The notes: generated by a model not told the origin, from the letters alone. A DNA stretch of 64,000 nucleotides from Heterohyrax brucei (GCA_028571685.1 CM053143.1:3229501-3293500), one strand, 5' to 3'; shown: positions 1-11,084, counted from the stretch's first letter. Numbers and translations: made by a program.

Positions 1-340
1 GTAAACATTTGTTACTGGTTTATACAGACGCGCTGGAGCTCCTAACCATGGTGACTGACGGAGGGCGTGCTCAACTCAGTACAGACGGAGACTAAGTCTC
101 AATTACATATGAATGAACAAATGATTTAAACTTCTTCATCAAACTGTACATGAAACAAGAACTTTTGAACTGTTAAAGTTGAATTTCTTTTTAAGTCAGT
201 TTGAAAGAGGATTTTGTTTCCTTATATGAAATAAGTTATTCAAATTTCCAAATTATGTAACACCATTATTTGCCTCTTAAAATTCTTCAGCTGTTTTCAT
301 CACAACAAAACAATATACATGACCTTCAGAAACTGGACAT
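1..340. other. Unassigned AT-rich flank
   Basis: No gene or repeat family is recognised here. The sequence is AT-rich and has no frame with a recognisable protein. It runs up to the 5-bp duplication (GACAT, 336-340) beside the LTR that follows. Confidence 0.5.
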
Positions 341-878
341 TGTCTGTTGAGGATTGGATTGTGTCCCCTCAAAATTTGTGTCAACTTGGTTAGGCCATCG
401 ATTCCTAGTTTTGTGTGGTTGTCCTCTGTTTTGTGATTTTCGTCAGTGTTATAAATCATAATCTCTGCCTGTGATTAAAGAAAATTAGAGTGAGATGTAA
501 CATCTTTGCTCTGGTCACGTCCCTGGTCCAGTATAAAGGGAGTTTTCCAGGGATGTGACCTGCACAACCTTTTGACTTACAAGAGATAAATGGCAGGGGA
601 ATCAAGCAGAGAGTGTGGGACCTCGTACCACCAAGACACTCATACTCGGAGTAGATTATCATCCTTTGGATCCAGGGTCTCTGTGCCTGAAGGGCTTCTT
701 GACCAGGGAAGATTGATGGCAGGAACCTGTCACTAGAGCTGACAGAAAAGAGAAAGCCTACCTCTGGAGCTGATGCCCTGAATTTGGACTTGTAGCCTGC
801 TGGGCTATGAGAGAATGAATTTTTTTGTTGAAGCCATTTACTTGTGGAATTTCTATTGTAGTGGCACTAGATGACTAA
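341..878 (+). mobile_element. Solo LTR, MaLR/MLT-like family (fossil)
   Basis: It starts TGTCTGTTGAGG and has the usual order of this LTR family: 'attgtgtcccctc' near the start, 'gaatttggacttgtagcctgctgggct' (here about 780-808), and a terminal 'tggcactagatgactaa'. The same landmarks occur in the same order at 15123-15647 and, reversed, at 22990-23512 and 36286-36760. The 5-bp sequence GACAT flanks it at 336-340 and 879-883, as expected for a retroviral integration. There are no internal genes, so it is a solo LTR left by LTR-LTR recombination. It lies in the sense direction. Family name is by pattern memory; MaLR-type is likely. Confidence 0.7.
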
Positions 879-1624
879 GACATTTTCTGTCTCTTCTTTT
901 ATCTTCTCAATGCTGCTGTTTTTTTTTTTTTTTCTAGGTTCTGGCAATATCAAACTACAGGGAGTTTCTTCCACATGTCATATTCTTTCTAGTCTTCATA
1001 CTTTTCTTTATGATTTTTCTCCTTCCTAGCCAATGTCCATTTGTACATTAAGTCACAATTATAATCTCTCCTCTGAAATTTTCTATAAATCTCCATGCTG
1101 AGTTAGATGACTCTCCTCTGTAACATCTTCCTCATTTTCCTTACTACATAGTACAGTAACTGTCAATCCTCAATTCACAAATCCTTAAGCCAGGAGTTAC
1201 ATCATTTATATGTAGTTCATATACAAGGATTGCGGTACAGCACAAGACAAAATGTTCCATGAACAGTTACTAAGTGAAAAAAATGTGTATATATTTGAGC
1301 TTAATATGTAAATACACTGTGATTTTAAAAATTTAACAATCCCGAAAATAGTTTTAAGCAATGTTATTATACTGGTTTGATTGTCTGATAGCTGAAACAA
1401 CTTTTTAAACATGAGAAGGTAATTTTGAATTAATGTTTGTTAAAAAAATATTAATTTATGGCCACGTTTGTGGTACAAGTGTAAAGAAGTAAATTATTGT
1501 GACATAAAAAATCTGCTAGGACATAGTTCCTGAAAGTACAACACGTAACAAATAAGCAAACTGGAGTCACTCATGATTTATTATGAATAGCATTGCAAAG
1601 AATATGAATTGTAGAGCAGTTAAC
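879..1624. other. Unassigned old intergenic DNA
   Basis: AT-rich sequence with a poly(T) run near 919-936. No protein, RNA gene or repeat family could be assigned. The short frames here have no family resemblance. Confidence 0.4.
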
Positions 1625-2612
1625 TGTACTCATGTGGAACCTGTACACAGACTTAAAGGCAGATAGAACAAGGGATACTCTATGATTGAAAATTAGGAAA
1701 GGTGTGCATCAAGGTTGTATCCTTTCACCATATTTACTGTTTCTATACAGAGCAAATAATCTGAGAGGATGGACTATATGAAGATCGGGGCATCAGGATT
1801 GAAGAAAGATTCATTAACAGCCTGAAAAATGCAGATGATACAATCATGCTTGCTGAAAGTGAAGAGGACTTAAGACACTTACTGTTAAAGGTTAAAGACT
1901 ACAGCCTTCGGTATGGATTATGCCTCAATGTAAATAAAATAAAAATCCTCAAAACTGGACCAGTAAGAAATATTATAAACAGAGAAAAGATTATGTTTGT
2001 CAGGGGTTTTATTTTATTTAGATCTACAGTCAACACCCATGTGAACGTAGTCAGGGAATCAAATGATGCATTGCACTGGGCAAATTGCTGCAAAAGACCT
2101 CTTTAATTGTTCGCAAGTAAAAATGTCACTCTAAGGACTAAGGGGTGCTTTACCCAAACCACTGGATTTTCAGTTGCCTCATATGTGTGAAAATTGGTCA
2201 ATGAATAAGGAAGAAAAAAGTAGAACTGATGTTCCTTTTGATTATGGCACTAGTAAAGACTACTGAATATACCATAGGATGCCAGATGAATGAACAAATT
2301 TGTCTAGGAAAAAGTGCAGCCAGAATGTTCCTTAGAAGCAAGGATAGTGGAAACTTTATCTCATACCCTTCAGATGTATTCTCAATAAAATCAATACCTG
2401 GAGAAGGACATCAAGCTTGGTAAAGTAGAAGGTCAGTGGAAGAAAGGAAGATCCTCAATAAACTGGATTGACCCTGTGGCTGCAAAGATGGGCTAATCAT
2501 AGAAAGATTGTGAGGATGGCATAGGACCAGGCAGTGTTTTGCTTTGTTCTGTTGTATACAAGGTTGTGTGAGCTGGAACCAACTCGATAGCACCTAAAAA
2601 TAATAGCAATTT
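1625..2612 (+). mobile_element. 5'-truncated RTE/BovB-clade LINE (RTE1_LA-like)
   Basis: RTE LINEs encode an apurinic-type endonuclease and a reverse transcriptase that nick the target and copy their own RNA; they also supply machinery to AfroSINEs. Only the 3' third is present. It begins in the RT domain ('aaggtgtgcatcaaggttgtatcc', about 1697-1720) and passes the polymerase site, where the frame reads NADDTIMLAESEEDL (about 1828-1872, with a frame change next to it). It then reads through the thumb region (LCLNVNKIKILKTGP, about 1918-1962). It closes with the family 3' end 'gagctggaaccaactcgatagcacctaa' (about 2569-2597) and an A/T-rich tail. The reading frame is broken many times, so this is an old dead copy. 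The tail resembles the AfroSINE tail. Confidence 0.88.
1846..2106 (+). pseudogene. RTE reverse-transcriptase fragment
   Basis: This is the longest open piece of the RTE copy, 86 codons. It covers the residues after the RT catalytic Asp-Asp pair: LAESEEDLRHLL, then the hydrophobic strand LCLNVNKIKIL. The Asp-Asp codons lie just upstream in the same element. It is not a gene in its own right. No intact start context is present and the rest of ORF2 is lost or frameshifted. Confidence 0.8.
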
Positions 2613-3017
2613 TTTTTTTACCCCCTCCGACCAAAAGTAGCCGACACAAAAATCACCAAGAACATTTTTGCTCAAATAAAAATATGTATTTTTAACAACT
2701 GGTAGGCTCTGCTCTCTAGAAGAGAACATTAAAAATATATTTTCTTGGAAGCTAATCACATCAAGTCAAATGTTCACAGTTCAAACTCCATGAATATATC
2801 CAAACTCTAACAGACTCTGAATAGGAAAGGTGTTATCACTGAGTGTGCATATTACCTGTTACAGATGCATGACAAGCTAGGAAGAACATAATTATTACTT
2901 AATTTTTAGATGAGAATAATATTTTAAAATATAACAACGAAAAGTACTTTCTTTTTTACATGTTAATAGAAGAGTTATCGCTGATCATAAAGCTTCTAGT
3001 AAGATATCAGCAAATAT
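2613..3017. other. Unassigned AT-rich DNA
   Basis: It follows the RTE tail. No gene or repeat family is recognised. Confidence 0.4.
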
Positions 3018-3172
3018 TTAAAAAAAACAAACCAAACCATTGCCATCAATCCTGACTCATATGGAACCTACAAACAGAGTAGAACTGTGCCTTAGAGTTT
3101 CCAAGGAGTACCTAGAGGATTTAAACAGTGAACTTTTTGGTTGGGTGCCACCAGAGTTTCCCAGCAAATGTT
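3018..3172 (-). mobile_element. AfroSINE, antisense
   Basis: AfroSINEs are tRNA-headed SINEs of Afrotheria with RTE-like tails. On the minus strand this copy shows the body 'ctccttggaaactctaaggcacag' in degraded form and a tail 'gagtcaggattgatggcaatgg'. On the plus strand it starts with the tail complement 'aaccaaaccattgcc' and ends in 'ccaccagagtttccc', the complement of the SINE head. It is moderately diverged and of full length (about 150 bp). Confidence 0.85.
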
Positions 3173-3230
3173 AAGAATACAGTAAATTCAAATGTTATAG
3201 TTATAATTTTTTTCAATCATTTTCTTCCCA

Positions 3231-3406
3231 TGGAAACCCTGGTGGCTTAGTAGTCACATGCTATGTCTGCTAACCATGAGGATGGCAGTTTGAATACACC
3301 AGGCACAGTTGGAAGTTCTTCAGAGCAGTTCTACTCTGTCCTGCAGGGTTGCTATCAGAGTCGACTTGACAACAGTGGATTTGGTTTAGTTTTTCTTTCC
3401 AGAAAT
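3231..3406 (+). mobile_element. AfroSINE, sense
   Basis: It starts 'ggaaaccctggtggcttag', has the tRNA-like B-box area 'ggcagtttgaatacacc', the body 'gcagttctactctgtcctgcagggttgc', and the tail 'gagtcgacttgacaacagtgg'. Length and order match a complete AfroSINE. It lies about 60 bp from an opposed copy (3018-3172), which makes an imperfect inverted repeat. Confidence 0.9.
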
Positions 3407-3436
3407 ACCCATTGCCATCGAGTCGTGTCCATATAC
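3407..3436 (-). mobile_element. AfroSINE 3'-end stub, antisense
   Basis: The short stretch 'acccattgccatcgagtcg' is the complement of an AfroSINE tail. It abuts the sense copy directly. It is too short to say whether it is a separate 5'-truncated insertion or a rearranged end. Confidence 0.55.
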
Positions 3437-3870
3437 TAAAAACAAGGTATTACTACTAACATTAATAATATGATTGATAGATCAAAATTTATTCTCACTT
3501 CATATATTTTGCTAAGAATCATTTTAATACTTGAGTCTCATTATTTTGAAGTACTGATATATGTTAGCCACTAGAGGGATCACTTTCTGAATGGATTATT
3601 TTCTGTGCAAGCTTCCATTAAACATTAGCAAACATATATTGAGTACCTAGTAGGTGCAAATCTCAAGAAATACCACAGTGAAGAAAATATGTTTAATTAC
3701 TTAATATGTGTGGGCCACCTAGTGAGGGAATAGACTCATAACTAAATTTTATAATAGTATATGGAAATTCTGTAAATGAGAGGTACAAGTAACAAGAACA
3801 TAGGTAAAAGCCCGTTCATTTGATCAGATGTATACTGAGTTCAAACTCTGAAATTGTTGAGGAGTTTTTG
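3437..3870. other. Old DNA with an L2-like block
   Basis: Around 3620-3790 the text 'atattgagtacctagtaggtgc ... cacagtgaagaaaa' resembles the widespread ancient mammalian repeat 'ttgagcacctactatgtgcc', usually assigned to L2. The same repeat returns at 11165-12480. The rest is unassigned and contains no gene. Confidence 0.4.
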
Positions 3871-3883
3871 CAAAACTAATTTT
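3871..3883. repeat. Target-site duplication of L1-A, left copy
   Basis: CAAAACTAATTTT. It is identical to 11072-11084 and directly adjoins the T-rich complement of the L1 poly(A) tail, as expected for target-primed reverse transcription. Confidence 0.93.
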
Positions 3884-4885
3884 TTTTAAAAGATTTTTAT
3901 TTAACATGACTGAGTGAAAACATATATTCACGTATAAATTTACATGCCCACATATATGCAGCTTCCACTGCTCTCCCTGTCCGGTGACTGCACACTATTC
4001 CTCACTGCTCCATACATGTTTCATCCTCCCAACAGCCTCCTTTCCCCTCCTCTCCACCCACTCCCCTTCCTCCAGCCAGAGGTCAGCAAGATGATATCCT
4101 ATAGATGTATAGAACCATAAATACTTCCAATATATGGTCACTCTGCATTGCCAAGTCCAATCCATTCCTGTCCAAAGAGTGGACCTTTGTTATAATTTAT
4201 GGGAAAGGGCAGCATCAGGGCCGGGGTCCATGCTTTCAGAGGAACTCCAAAACTTCTGGACCTTCAATTGAGGTCTTTTAGTGGAGATCTCATGATGCAC
4301 CCCTTTTAATTCTTGTGTTGCCTGTGAGACTCCTCTCTGTGAGCTCCATCATGGCTATCGCTGGTGGTGGCCAGGCACCATCTGGTTCTTCAGGTCCCAA
4401 GTCGATGTAGGCACCCACTCTTGTGGGTCTCTCTGTCTTCTCGGTTGTCTTTACCGCATGTCATTTTGGTCCTCGGTGAGCATCCGTTCCTGCTGAGTTG
4501 GGACCATTTGCTGTGTCCTCGGATGGCAGCTCGGCAGCTTTTAAGACCCCAGATGCCACTCACCAATGTGGGGTGCAGAGAGCTCTCTTAGCAAAAGACT
4601 AGTTGTGCCAATTGGCCTGGAATTTGCCTAAGAGCATGGTCCCCTGCCCCCCGCCCCACCTACTCCATCCTTGCAGTAATGAGTTAAGATGGAAGGAGTA
4701 CTCAAGTTATGTGGAAGTCCACTTAATGTTGTTCTTGTTTCTAATGTGTGCTATCATCACTTTCTCCCAACTAGATTTCTAGTAACTATCTAAAACTAAA
4801 TCCTACCCCCTCACCCTTCCTCCCTCCCCTCCCTTGCAGCTGTCAAAGAGTCTTTTCTTCTATATACAAGGCTATTTTTGAGATT
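3884..4885 (-). other. L1-A 3' UTR
   Basis: Non-coding 3' UTR of about 1 kb. It includes a block (about 4200-4640) that recurs at 22250-22760 (sense) and 50180-50640 (antisense). On the plus strand its landmark is 'ttttaagaccccagatgcc' (about 4539-4557). A pyrimidine-rich stretch, 'ctcacccttcctccctccc', lies near 4811-4829. A 75-codon frame on the plus strand inside it is an antisense accident. Confidence 0.85.
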
Positions 4886-7800
4886 TTATCGTAGAGGTCT
4901 CATACAGTATTTGTCCCTTTCTTGCTCACTACTTTCACTCAACATAATGCCTTCCAGTTGAAACCAGGTTAGGAGATGTTTCCTGGAATCATCGTTATTC
5001 TTTATCATTGCGTAGTGTTCCATTGAGTATATGTACCATGGTTTACCTATCCATTCTTCTATTGTTGGGCATCTGGGTTGATTCCACCTTTTTGCTATTG
5101 TGGACTGTGCTGCGATAAACATTCTGGTGCATGTGTCCATTCGTGTGAAAGGCCTTGATTCTGTAGGATATATTCCAAGTAGTGGAATTACTGGGTCAAA
5201 TGGTATATCGATATCCATTTTTTTAAGGAAGTGCCAGATTCCCTTCCAAAGAGGCTGGACCATTTTGCAACCCCAACAACAGTGTAGGAGGGTTCCACTT
5301 TCTCCACAGCCTCTCCAGCATTTGTTGTTTTGTGTTTTCTGGATCATGGCCAATCTTGTTGGGGTGAGATGGTATCTCATTGTTGTCTTGATTTGAATTT
5401 CTTTAATAACTCAAGATCGTGAACATGTCCGCATGTGTTTTTTGGCTGCCTGGATCTCCTCTTTAGTGAAGTGTCTGTCCGTCTCCTTTGCGCATCACTA
5501 AATTGAATGGTTTATCTTCTTCTTATTGATATTTTGTAGTATTTTATAGATTATGGAGATCAGGCGTCGGTCTGACATAGAGTTGCCAAATATTTTTTCC
5601 CACTCTGTGGGTGTTCTTTTAATTCTATTAATAAAGTCTTTGGATGAGCAAAAGTGTTTGATTCTTAATAGTTCCCATTTATCTATTTTCTCTTCTGTTG
5701 ATTGAGGTTTCTTTGACAGATTTTGGAGTCTGTCCTCATTGTGTATTAAAACTTCCATTGTTGTTCCTACCTTTTCTTGGATGAGCTTTACCGTTTTAAG
5801 TTTGATATTTAGGTCTTTTATCCAGTTGGAGTTGGTTTTTGTATAAGGTGTAAGATATGGATCTTGATTCAGTTTATTGCAGATGGATAACCAATTTTGC
5901 CAGCACCATTTGTTGAAGAGACTGTTTTTACCCCAGTTTAATGTCTTAGGGCCTTTGTCGTATATCAACTGATCATAGGCACATGGTGTTATCTCTGGGT
6001 TCTCAATTCTGTTCCATTGATCTACTGTCTGTTCTTGTACCAGTACCAGGCTGTTTTGACCACTGTGGCAGTGTAGTATGTTCTAAAGTCAGGTAATGAG
6101 AGGCCTCCCAGTGTGTTCTTCTTTAGTAGTACCTTCCTTATCCAGGGCTTCTTCCCTTTCCAAACAAAATTGGTGTTTTGTTTCTCCATTTCATTACAAA
6201 ATGATGCTGGAACTTGTATTGAGGTTGCATTATATAAATAAATTGCTCTGGGTAAAAAAGACATTTTCACAATGTTAAGTCTTCCTATCCATGAGCAGGG
6301 TAGGTTTTTCCATTTATCTAAGTCTCTCTTAGTTTCTTGTATTAAGGGCTTGCAGTTCTCTTTGTAAAGGTCTGTTGTTTCTCTGGTTAGATTAATTCCT
6401 AGGTACTTTATCTTCTTAGGGGCTATCATAAATGGTACGGATTTGATGATTTCCTCCTTAACAGTCTTGTTGTTGGTATAAAGGAATCCTACTGATTCAC
6501 TTATGTTTATCTTGTATCCTGAGACTTTGCTGAACTCTTCTCTCAGTTTGAGTAGCTTACTTATAGATTCCTTGTGGCTCTCTGCATATACAATCATATC
6601 ATCTGCAAATGGGGAGATTTTAACTTCCTCTTTGCCAATGCAGATGCCCTTTATTTCTTCGTCATGTCTAATTGCTCTGGCTAGAACTTCTAGCACAATG
6701 TTGAATAGGAGAGGTGACAGTGTGCATCCTTGTCTAGTTCCTGATCTCAAGGGAAAGTCTTTTAGTCTCTCTCCATTCAGGATGATGTGGGCAATTGGCT
6801 TTGTATAAATGGCTCTTATTGCTTTGAGGAATTGGCCGTCTATGCCCATTTTGCTAAGAGTTTTTAGCATGAATGGGTGTTGGACTTATCAAATGCCTTT
6901 TCGGCATCAATGGACAAAATCAGGTGATCCTTGTCTTTTGTGTTATTTATGTGGTTAATCACATTAATGGTTTTCCTCATGTTGAACCAGACTTTCATAC
7001 CTGGTATGAATCCCACTTGGTCATGATGGATTATTTTCTTGATATATTGTTGTATTCTGTTGGCAAGAATTTTGTTGAAGATTTTTGCATCTAGGTTCAT
7101 GAGTGATATCGGTCTGTAGTTCTCTGTCTTTGTTGGATCTTTCCCTGGCTTAGTTATCAGGGTTACACTGGCTTCATAGAATGAGTTTGGGAGTGCTCCA
7201 TCCCTTTCTATACTGTGAAATAGTCTCAGTGGTATTGGGGATAACTCTTCTCTAAATGCTTGGTAGAATTCTGCCGTGAAGCCATCTGGTCCCAAACTTT
7301 TTTTGGTTGGCAGTGTTTTGATGACCTTTTCAATCTCTTCCTTTGTGATGGGTTTATTAAGTTGTTCTGCCCCATGTTGTGATAATTTGGGTAGGTGGTA
7401 TGAGTCAAGGAATTTGTCCATTTCCCCTAGGTTTTCAAATTTGTTAGCGTACAGTCTTTCATAGTGTTTTGTTATGATATTTTTGATTTCTGTTGCATCT
7501 GTGGTGACAACTCCCCTCTCATTTCTAATTTGGGTTATTTGTTTCCTTTCCTGCTTTTCTTTAGTAAGTTTAGCCAGTGGTTTATCAATTTTGTTGATCT
7601 TTTGAAAAAACCAGCTTTTGTTCTTTTCAATTTTTTCAATTGTTTTTCTGTTCTCTAATTCATTTAGCTCTGCTCTAATCTTTATGATCTCATTTCTTCT
7701 GGTGCCCGAGGGGTTCCTCTGTTGTTCTCTTTCTACTTGTTCAAGCTGTAGAGTTAGTTCCTTGATTTCGTTTCTTTCTTCCTTCCAGATGTGTCCATTT

Positions 7801-8696
7801 ATGGAGATAAACAGACCTCTGAGCACTTCTTTGGCTGTATCCCATAGGTTCTGGTAGGAAGTGTTTTCGTTCTCATTGGAATCCATGAATTTCTTCAATT
7901 CATCCTAGATTTTTTATATAACCCATGTTTTTTTGAGCAAGATGTTGTTCACTTTCCAAGAGTTCTACTTTCTATCTATGTTTTTTCTGCTACTGATTTC
8001 AACTTTTATAGCTTTATGATCTGAGAAGATGCTTTCAAAGGTATGGATTTTGTTGAGCATAGCATTATGGCCTATCACGTGGTCAATTCTGGAGAATGTT
8101 CCATGTGCACTGGAGAAGAAGGTGTAGTTGTCTGCTGATGGGTGGAAAGTTCTGTATATATCAATGAGGTTTAATTGGTTAATGGTGTCAATGAGGTCTT
8201 CTGTATCTTTACTGAGCTTTTTTCTAGATGATCTGTCTAGTGATGAGAGTGGAGAGTTGAAGTCTCCCACTATTATTGTGGAGTCATCTAACTCTCTTTT
8301 GAGCGTAGTCAGTGTTTATTTGACATATTTAGGTGCTCTGACATTAGGTGCATAAATATTTAATATAGTTAAGTCTTACTTGTGTACTGAACCTTTCAGC
8401 AATAAATAGTGTCCATGTTTGTCCACGATGGTGGATTTGACATTAAAATTGATTTTGTCTGAGATTAGAATTGCCACCTCTGCTCTTCTTTGTTCATTGT
8501 TAGCTTGATATATATTCTTCCATCCTTTAATTTGCAGTTTGTTCCTGTCTTTAGGTCTCAAGTAAGTTTCTTGTAGACAGCATATGGATGGGTCGTGTCT
8601 TTTGATCCAAGATGACACTCAGTGTCTCTTTACTGGAGCATTCAGTCCATTCACACTCAATGTAATTATTGATAGGTATGTGTTCACTGCTGCCAT
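4886..8696 (-). pseudogene. L1-A ORF2: endonuclease-reverse transcriptase, broken
   Basis: ORF2p nicks DNA and reverse transcribes L1 RNA. The start at 8696 (ATG, MAAVNTYLS) is chosen because it gives the expected N-terminus and shares the frame of the downstream pieces. The endonuclease shows CCLQETYL (catalytic Glu, about 8555-8580), GDFNSPLSS (about 8240-8267) and SDHKAIKVE (about 7995-8027). The RT shows the pre-RT '[19 protein letters not shown]' (about 7600-7660), the fingers motif LITKPGKD, and [10 protein letters not shown] (about 6580-6609). The Cys-rich C-terminus shows C-x3-C-x7-H-x4-C (about 5265-5320). Length is about 1270 codons, normal for L1. One in-frame stop lies near 8640 between the start and the rest of the endonuclease. 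Frame changes fall near 8300-8370, 7900-7965, 6870 and 5970-6020, with further stops near 5380-5500. Confidence 0.93.
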
Positions 8697-9117
8697 TGTG
8701 ATATGTTTTTTTTTATGTTGATGTTTTCTCTGTTGTTCTTATTCGTCTGTTCTGGCACACTCTTTTTTGTGAGTTGATTTTTCACCTTTTCAGAGCTGGT
8801 TTTATAGTTGTTGAGACTCGTGTGTTAGATTTCTTGAAATGGTATGATACATCTTTGTTGTGCTTTACAGCTGCCCTTATAAACCCCCTTAATAAACTAT
8901 TTATAAACCCAGTTTTAATTCCTAGCAGTCTTGTCATCTTCCTCTCCATCTGGAAGGACTATAATGACTGTAGTACATCCCTCTTTTTATTATGATCACA
9001 CCATAGTTTTCATGATGATCACTGAGTTGCTTCATTCCATATGAAAGCTGTGAATTACTTTGGGGCCTTCCCTAAATGAGTAGTATATTGAGTAGTGTGT
9101 CGTTCTAATATATAAAG

Positions 9118-10073
9118 TTAGTGGTTTTGTTCTTCTAAGCCAAAGCCAAGAACTTCTTTCAGTATTTCTTGTAGTTTGGGTTTAGTTTTTACAAAGTCTT
9201 TGAGTTTCTGTTTATCTGGGAATGTCTTAATTTCATTTTCGTGTTTGAAAGATAGTTTTGCAGGATATATAATTCTTGGTGGGAAGTTCTTCTCCTTCAA
9301 GGCTTTGAATGTGTCATGACACTGTCTCCGTGCCAGCATGGTTTCTGCTGAGAAATCTGACAAAAGCCTACAGGGTTTCCCTCTGAATGTTAGCTTTGCC
9401 TTGAGTCTTGCTGCCTTTAAGAGTTGCTGCTTGTGTTTCATTTTGTTAAGCTTGATTATAATATGTCTTGGAGTCTTTCTTTTGAGATCTATATTGGGTG
9501 GCATACGATATGCATCTGAGATGTCTATGTTCTCTTCCTTCATGATGTCTGGGGAGTTTTCTTTCAGCAGCTCAGCAACAATACTCTCTGTGTTGTCAGA
9601 TGTCTCACCCTTTTCAGGGACTCCAATTAATCGAAGGTTGTTCCTTTTAATAGAGTCCCACATGCGTCTTAATGTTTCTTTGTTTTTCTTGTTTCTTTTT
9701 CTGATTCCTGCTCATAGATGCTGGCATCAGTAGCTCGGTCTTCCAAGTCAGAAATTCTTTTTTCCATTTGTTCCATTCTGTTTTCTTGGCTTTGCATGGA
9801 AGTTTCTATGTCTTTGATTTTCTTCTTGATTTGTTGGATTTCAGAGTACTGGTGTTCCATCGGATCGAACAACTTGCTTAATTTTTCATTTTGTTCAGCT
9901 GCATTTTGTATAAGGTCTAGAAGGGCTCTGTATATAATCAATTTGTATTCACTTCCTGATGCTTTCATAAAAGTTTCTTCATCTGGAAAACTCCTTGGTT
10001 GCTTTGTTTGGGAGCCTTCTGAAGCCATGAGTGATTGCTTGTATGCCACAATTGTCTGTTGATTTTTGGGTCC
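9118..10073 (-). pseudogene. L1-A ORF1: RNA-binding chaperone, broken
   Basis: ORF1p is a trimeric coiled-coil protein that coats L1 RNA. The N-terminal half (10028-9669) has a heptad-rich coiled coil (LDLIQNAAEQNEKLSKLF, then MEQMEKRISDLEDRA). The C-terminal half (9663-9118) has the RNA-recognition domain (NNLRLIGVPEKGE; RHIIIKLN) and the C-terminal domain (PRIIYPAKLSFKHENEIKTFPDKQKL). The two halves are in different frames; the shift lies near 9664-9700. The ancestral start, seen at 33236 in L1-C as ATGCCCAAAAAG, has decayed here to AGGACCCAAAAA near 10073. The first usable ATG is 10028 (MASEGSQ). About 310 residues in all, normal for ORF1. Confidence 0.9.
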
Positions 10074-10074
10074 T

Positions 10075-11071
10075 ATGTGAGTATATAGAGGCTGGAAGAG
10101 GTACTGTGAGGATGGATTGCAAATGTTTCTCTAGGCTGTCTTCAAATGTAAAGCAAAAGGTATCCAACCAGTTCTCAAATCAGTTAGATTTTCAGATGTA
10201 GAGGTCCTTCTTCTAATCTGACAAAATAAGTGCCACTATATCCAACCCCAGATGATAACAAACTAGTTGAGAATACAGCAATGCTAGTGCCCTGGTGACC
10301 TTTGTTGATAGGGCCTAGCCTTATCCAACACTGCATCGAGTACTGGTTTTGTGATAGAAAAGTACTCTCCTGTGGGCAGGCTCTGGCACCCAAGCTAAGA
10401 ATTAGGTCCATCTGCGGCCACCGTACCCAAGATGGTGTCCTCCACATAGGCAGCAGACAGAGGGGCTAAAGGTGCCGACAGGTAGTGATTCCTCTGCTTC
10501 TGTTGCAGGGCCCCCAGTGTAGGCAGCACTGTGCAAAATCACTACATTTCTGTTGGAGAAGCGCTGTCCCGTTTGAAGGCGCTGGCTCCCAGGCTAAGAA
10601 CGAGGTCCCGCTAAGATCTCGGTACCAACATGGGGTCCCGTACATGGACCGCGAAGCTCCACACAAACCCCACTGAGGCAGCTCCAAAAGGAAAGGCTCA
10701 AAGTGGCTAGATTAAAAGAGTCCCGAGCCTGACTCTCAGAATATGGGAATTTCACCTGCTTATACCCCCAGCAGCGCGTATGAGTCCAGCCGCCAGGCAA
10801 GACCCAGCTCCGCCTGCCAGCCAAGACAGAGGAAAAACAAAATTCAAAATGGTGCGGTTACCTTCCGTCCGTGAGAGCCGGGCTAGCCAGGAGTGGGAGT
10901 CAGCAAAAGAGAGGAGATTTTTCGCTGAGTGGTATGAAGTCCCAATGAACAGCTCTGTGCCATGTCCTGAGGCTGATTAGGTGATCAGAAGGCTCTGTTT
11001 GATTGTCAATTCAGGTCTTGGTTTCCAGAGGGATATAAGGAGACGTGTGCTTAGTCCGTCATCTTGACTCC
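10075..11071 (-). promoter_or_regulatory. L1-A 5' UTR with presumed internal promoter
   Basis: About 1 kb between the L1 5' end and ORF1. It is visibly richer in G+C and CpG than its flanks (for example 10560-10640 and 10790-10870). In L1s this region drives transcription from position +1 and often holds an antisense promoter. Here that is inferred from the family; I cannot point to a specific binding site with certainty. The 5' end reads on the minus strand 'ggagtcaagatgacggac', matching the starts of L1-B (19213) and L1-I (58768). Confidence 0.75.
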
Positions 11072-11084
11072 CAAAACTAATTTT
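11072..11084. repeat. Target-site duplication of L1-A, right copy
   Basis: CAAAACTAATTTT, immediately beyond the L1 5' end. It is identical to 3871-3883. Confidence 0.93.

Larger units (their letters stand above)
3884..11071 (-). mobile_element. Near full-length L1 LINE (L1-A), antisense
   Basis: L1 is an autonomous non-LTR retrotransposon that copies its RNA at nicked chromosomal DNA. Read on the minus strand this copy has a 5' UTR (11071-10075), ORF1 (about 10073-9118), a spacer (9117-8697), ORF2 (8696-4886) and a 1 kb 3' UTR (4885-3884) ending in an A-rich tail. The 13-bp duplication CAAAACTAATTTT lies at 3871-3883 and 11072-11084 and matches perfectly, so both ends are original. No other element interrupts it. 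Both ORFs carry a handful of stops and frame changes, so it is not active. The perfect duplication and readable ORFs make it the youngest-looking L1 in the window. Confidence 0.96.

Noticed and set aside
4364-4591. 75-codon plus-strand frame
   Set aside because: It lies in the L1-A 3' UTR on the wrong strand. No family resemblance.
6503-6808. 101-codon plus-strand frame
   Set aside because: Antisense of the L1-A RT region, with no independent signal.
9338-9733. 131-codon plus-strand frame
   Set aside because: It is the antisense strand of L1-A ORF1. Its hydrophobic look comes from the complement of Lys/Glu-rich codons.
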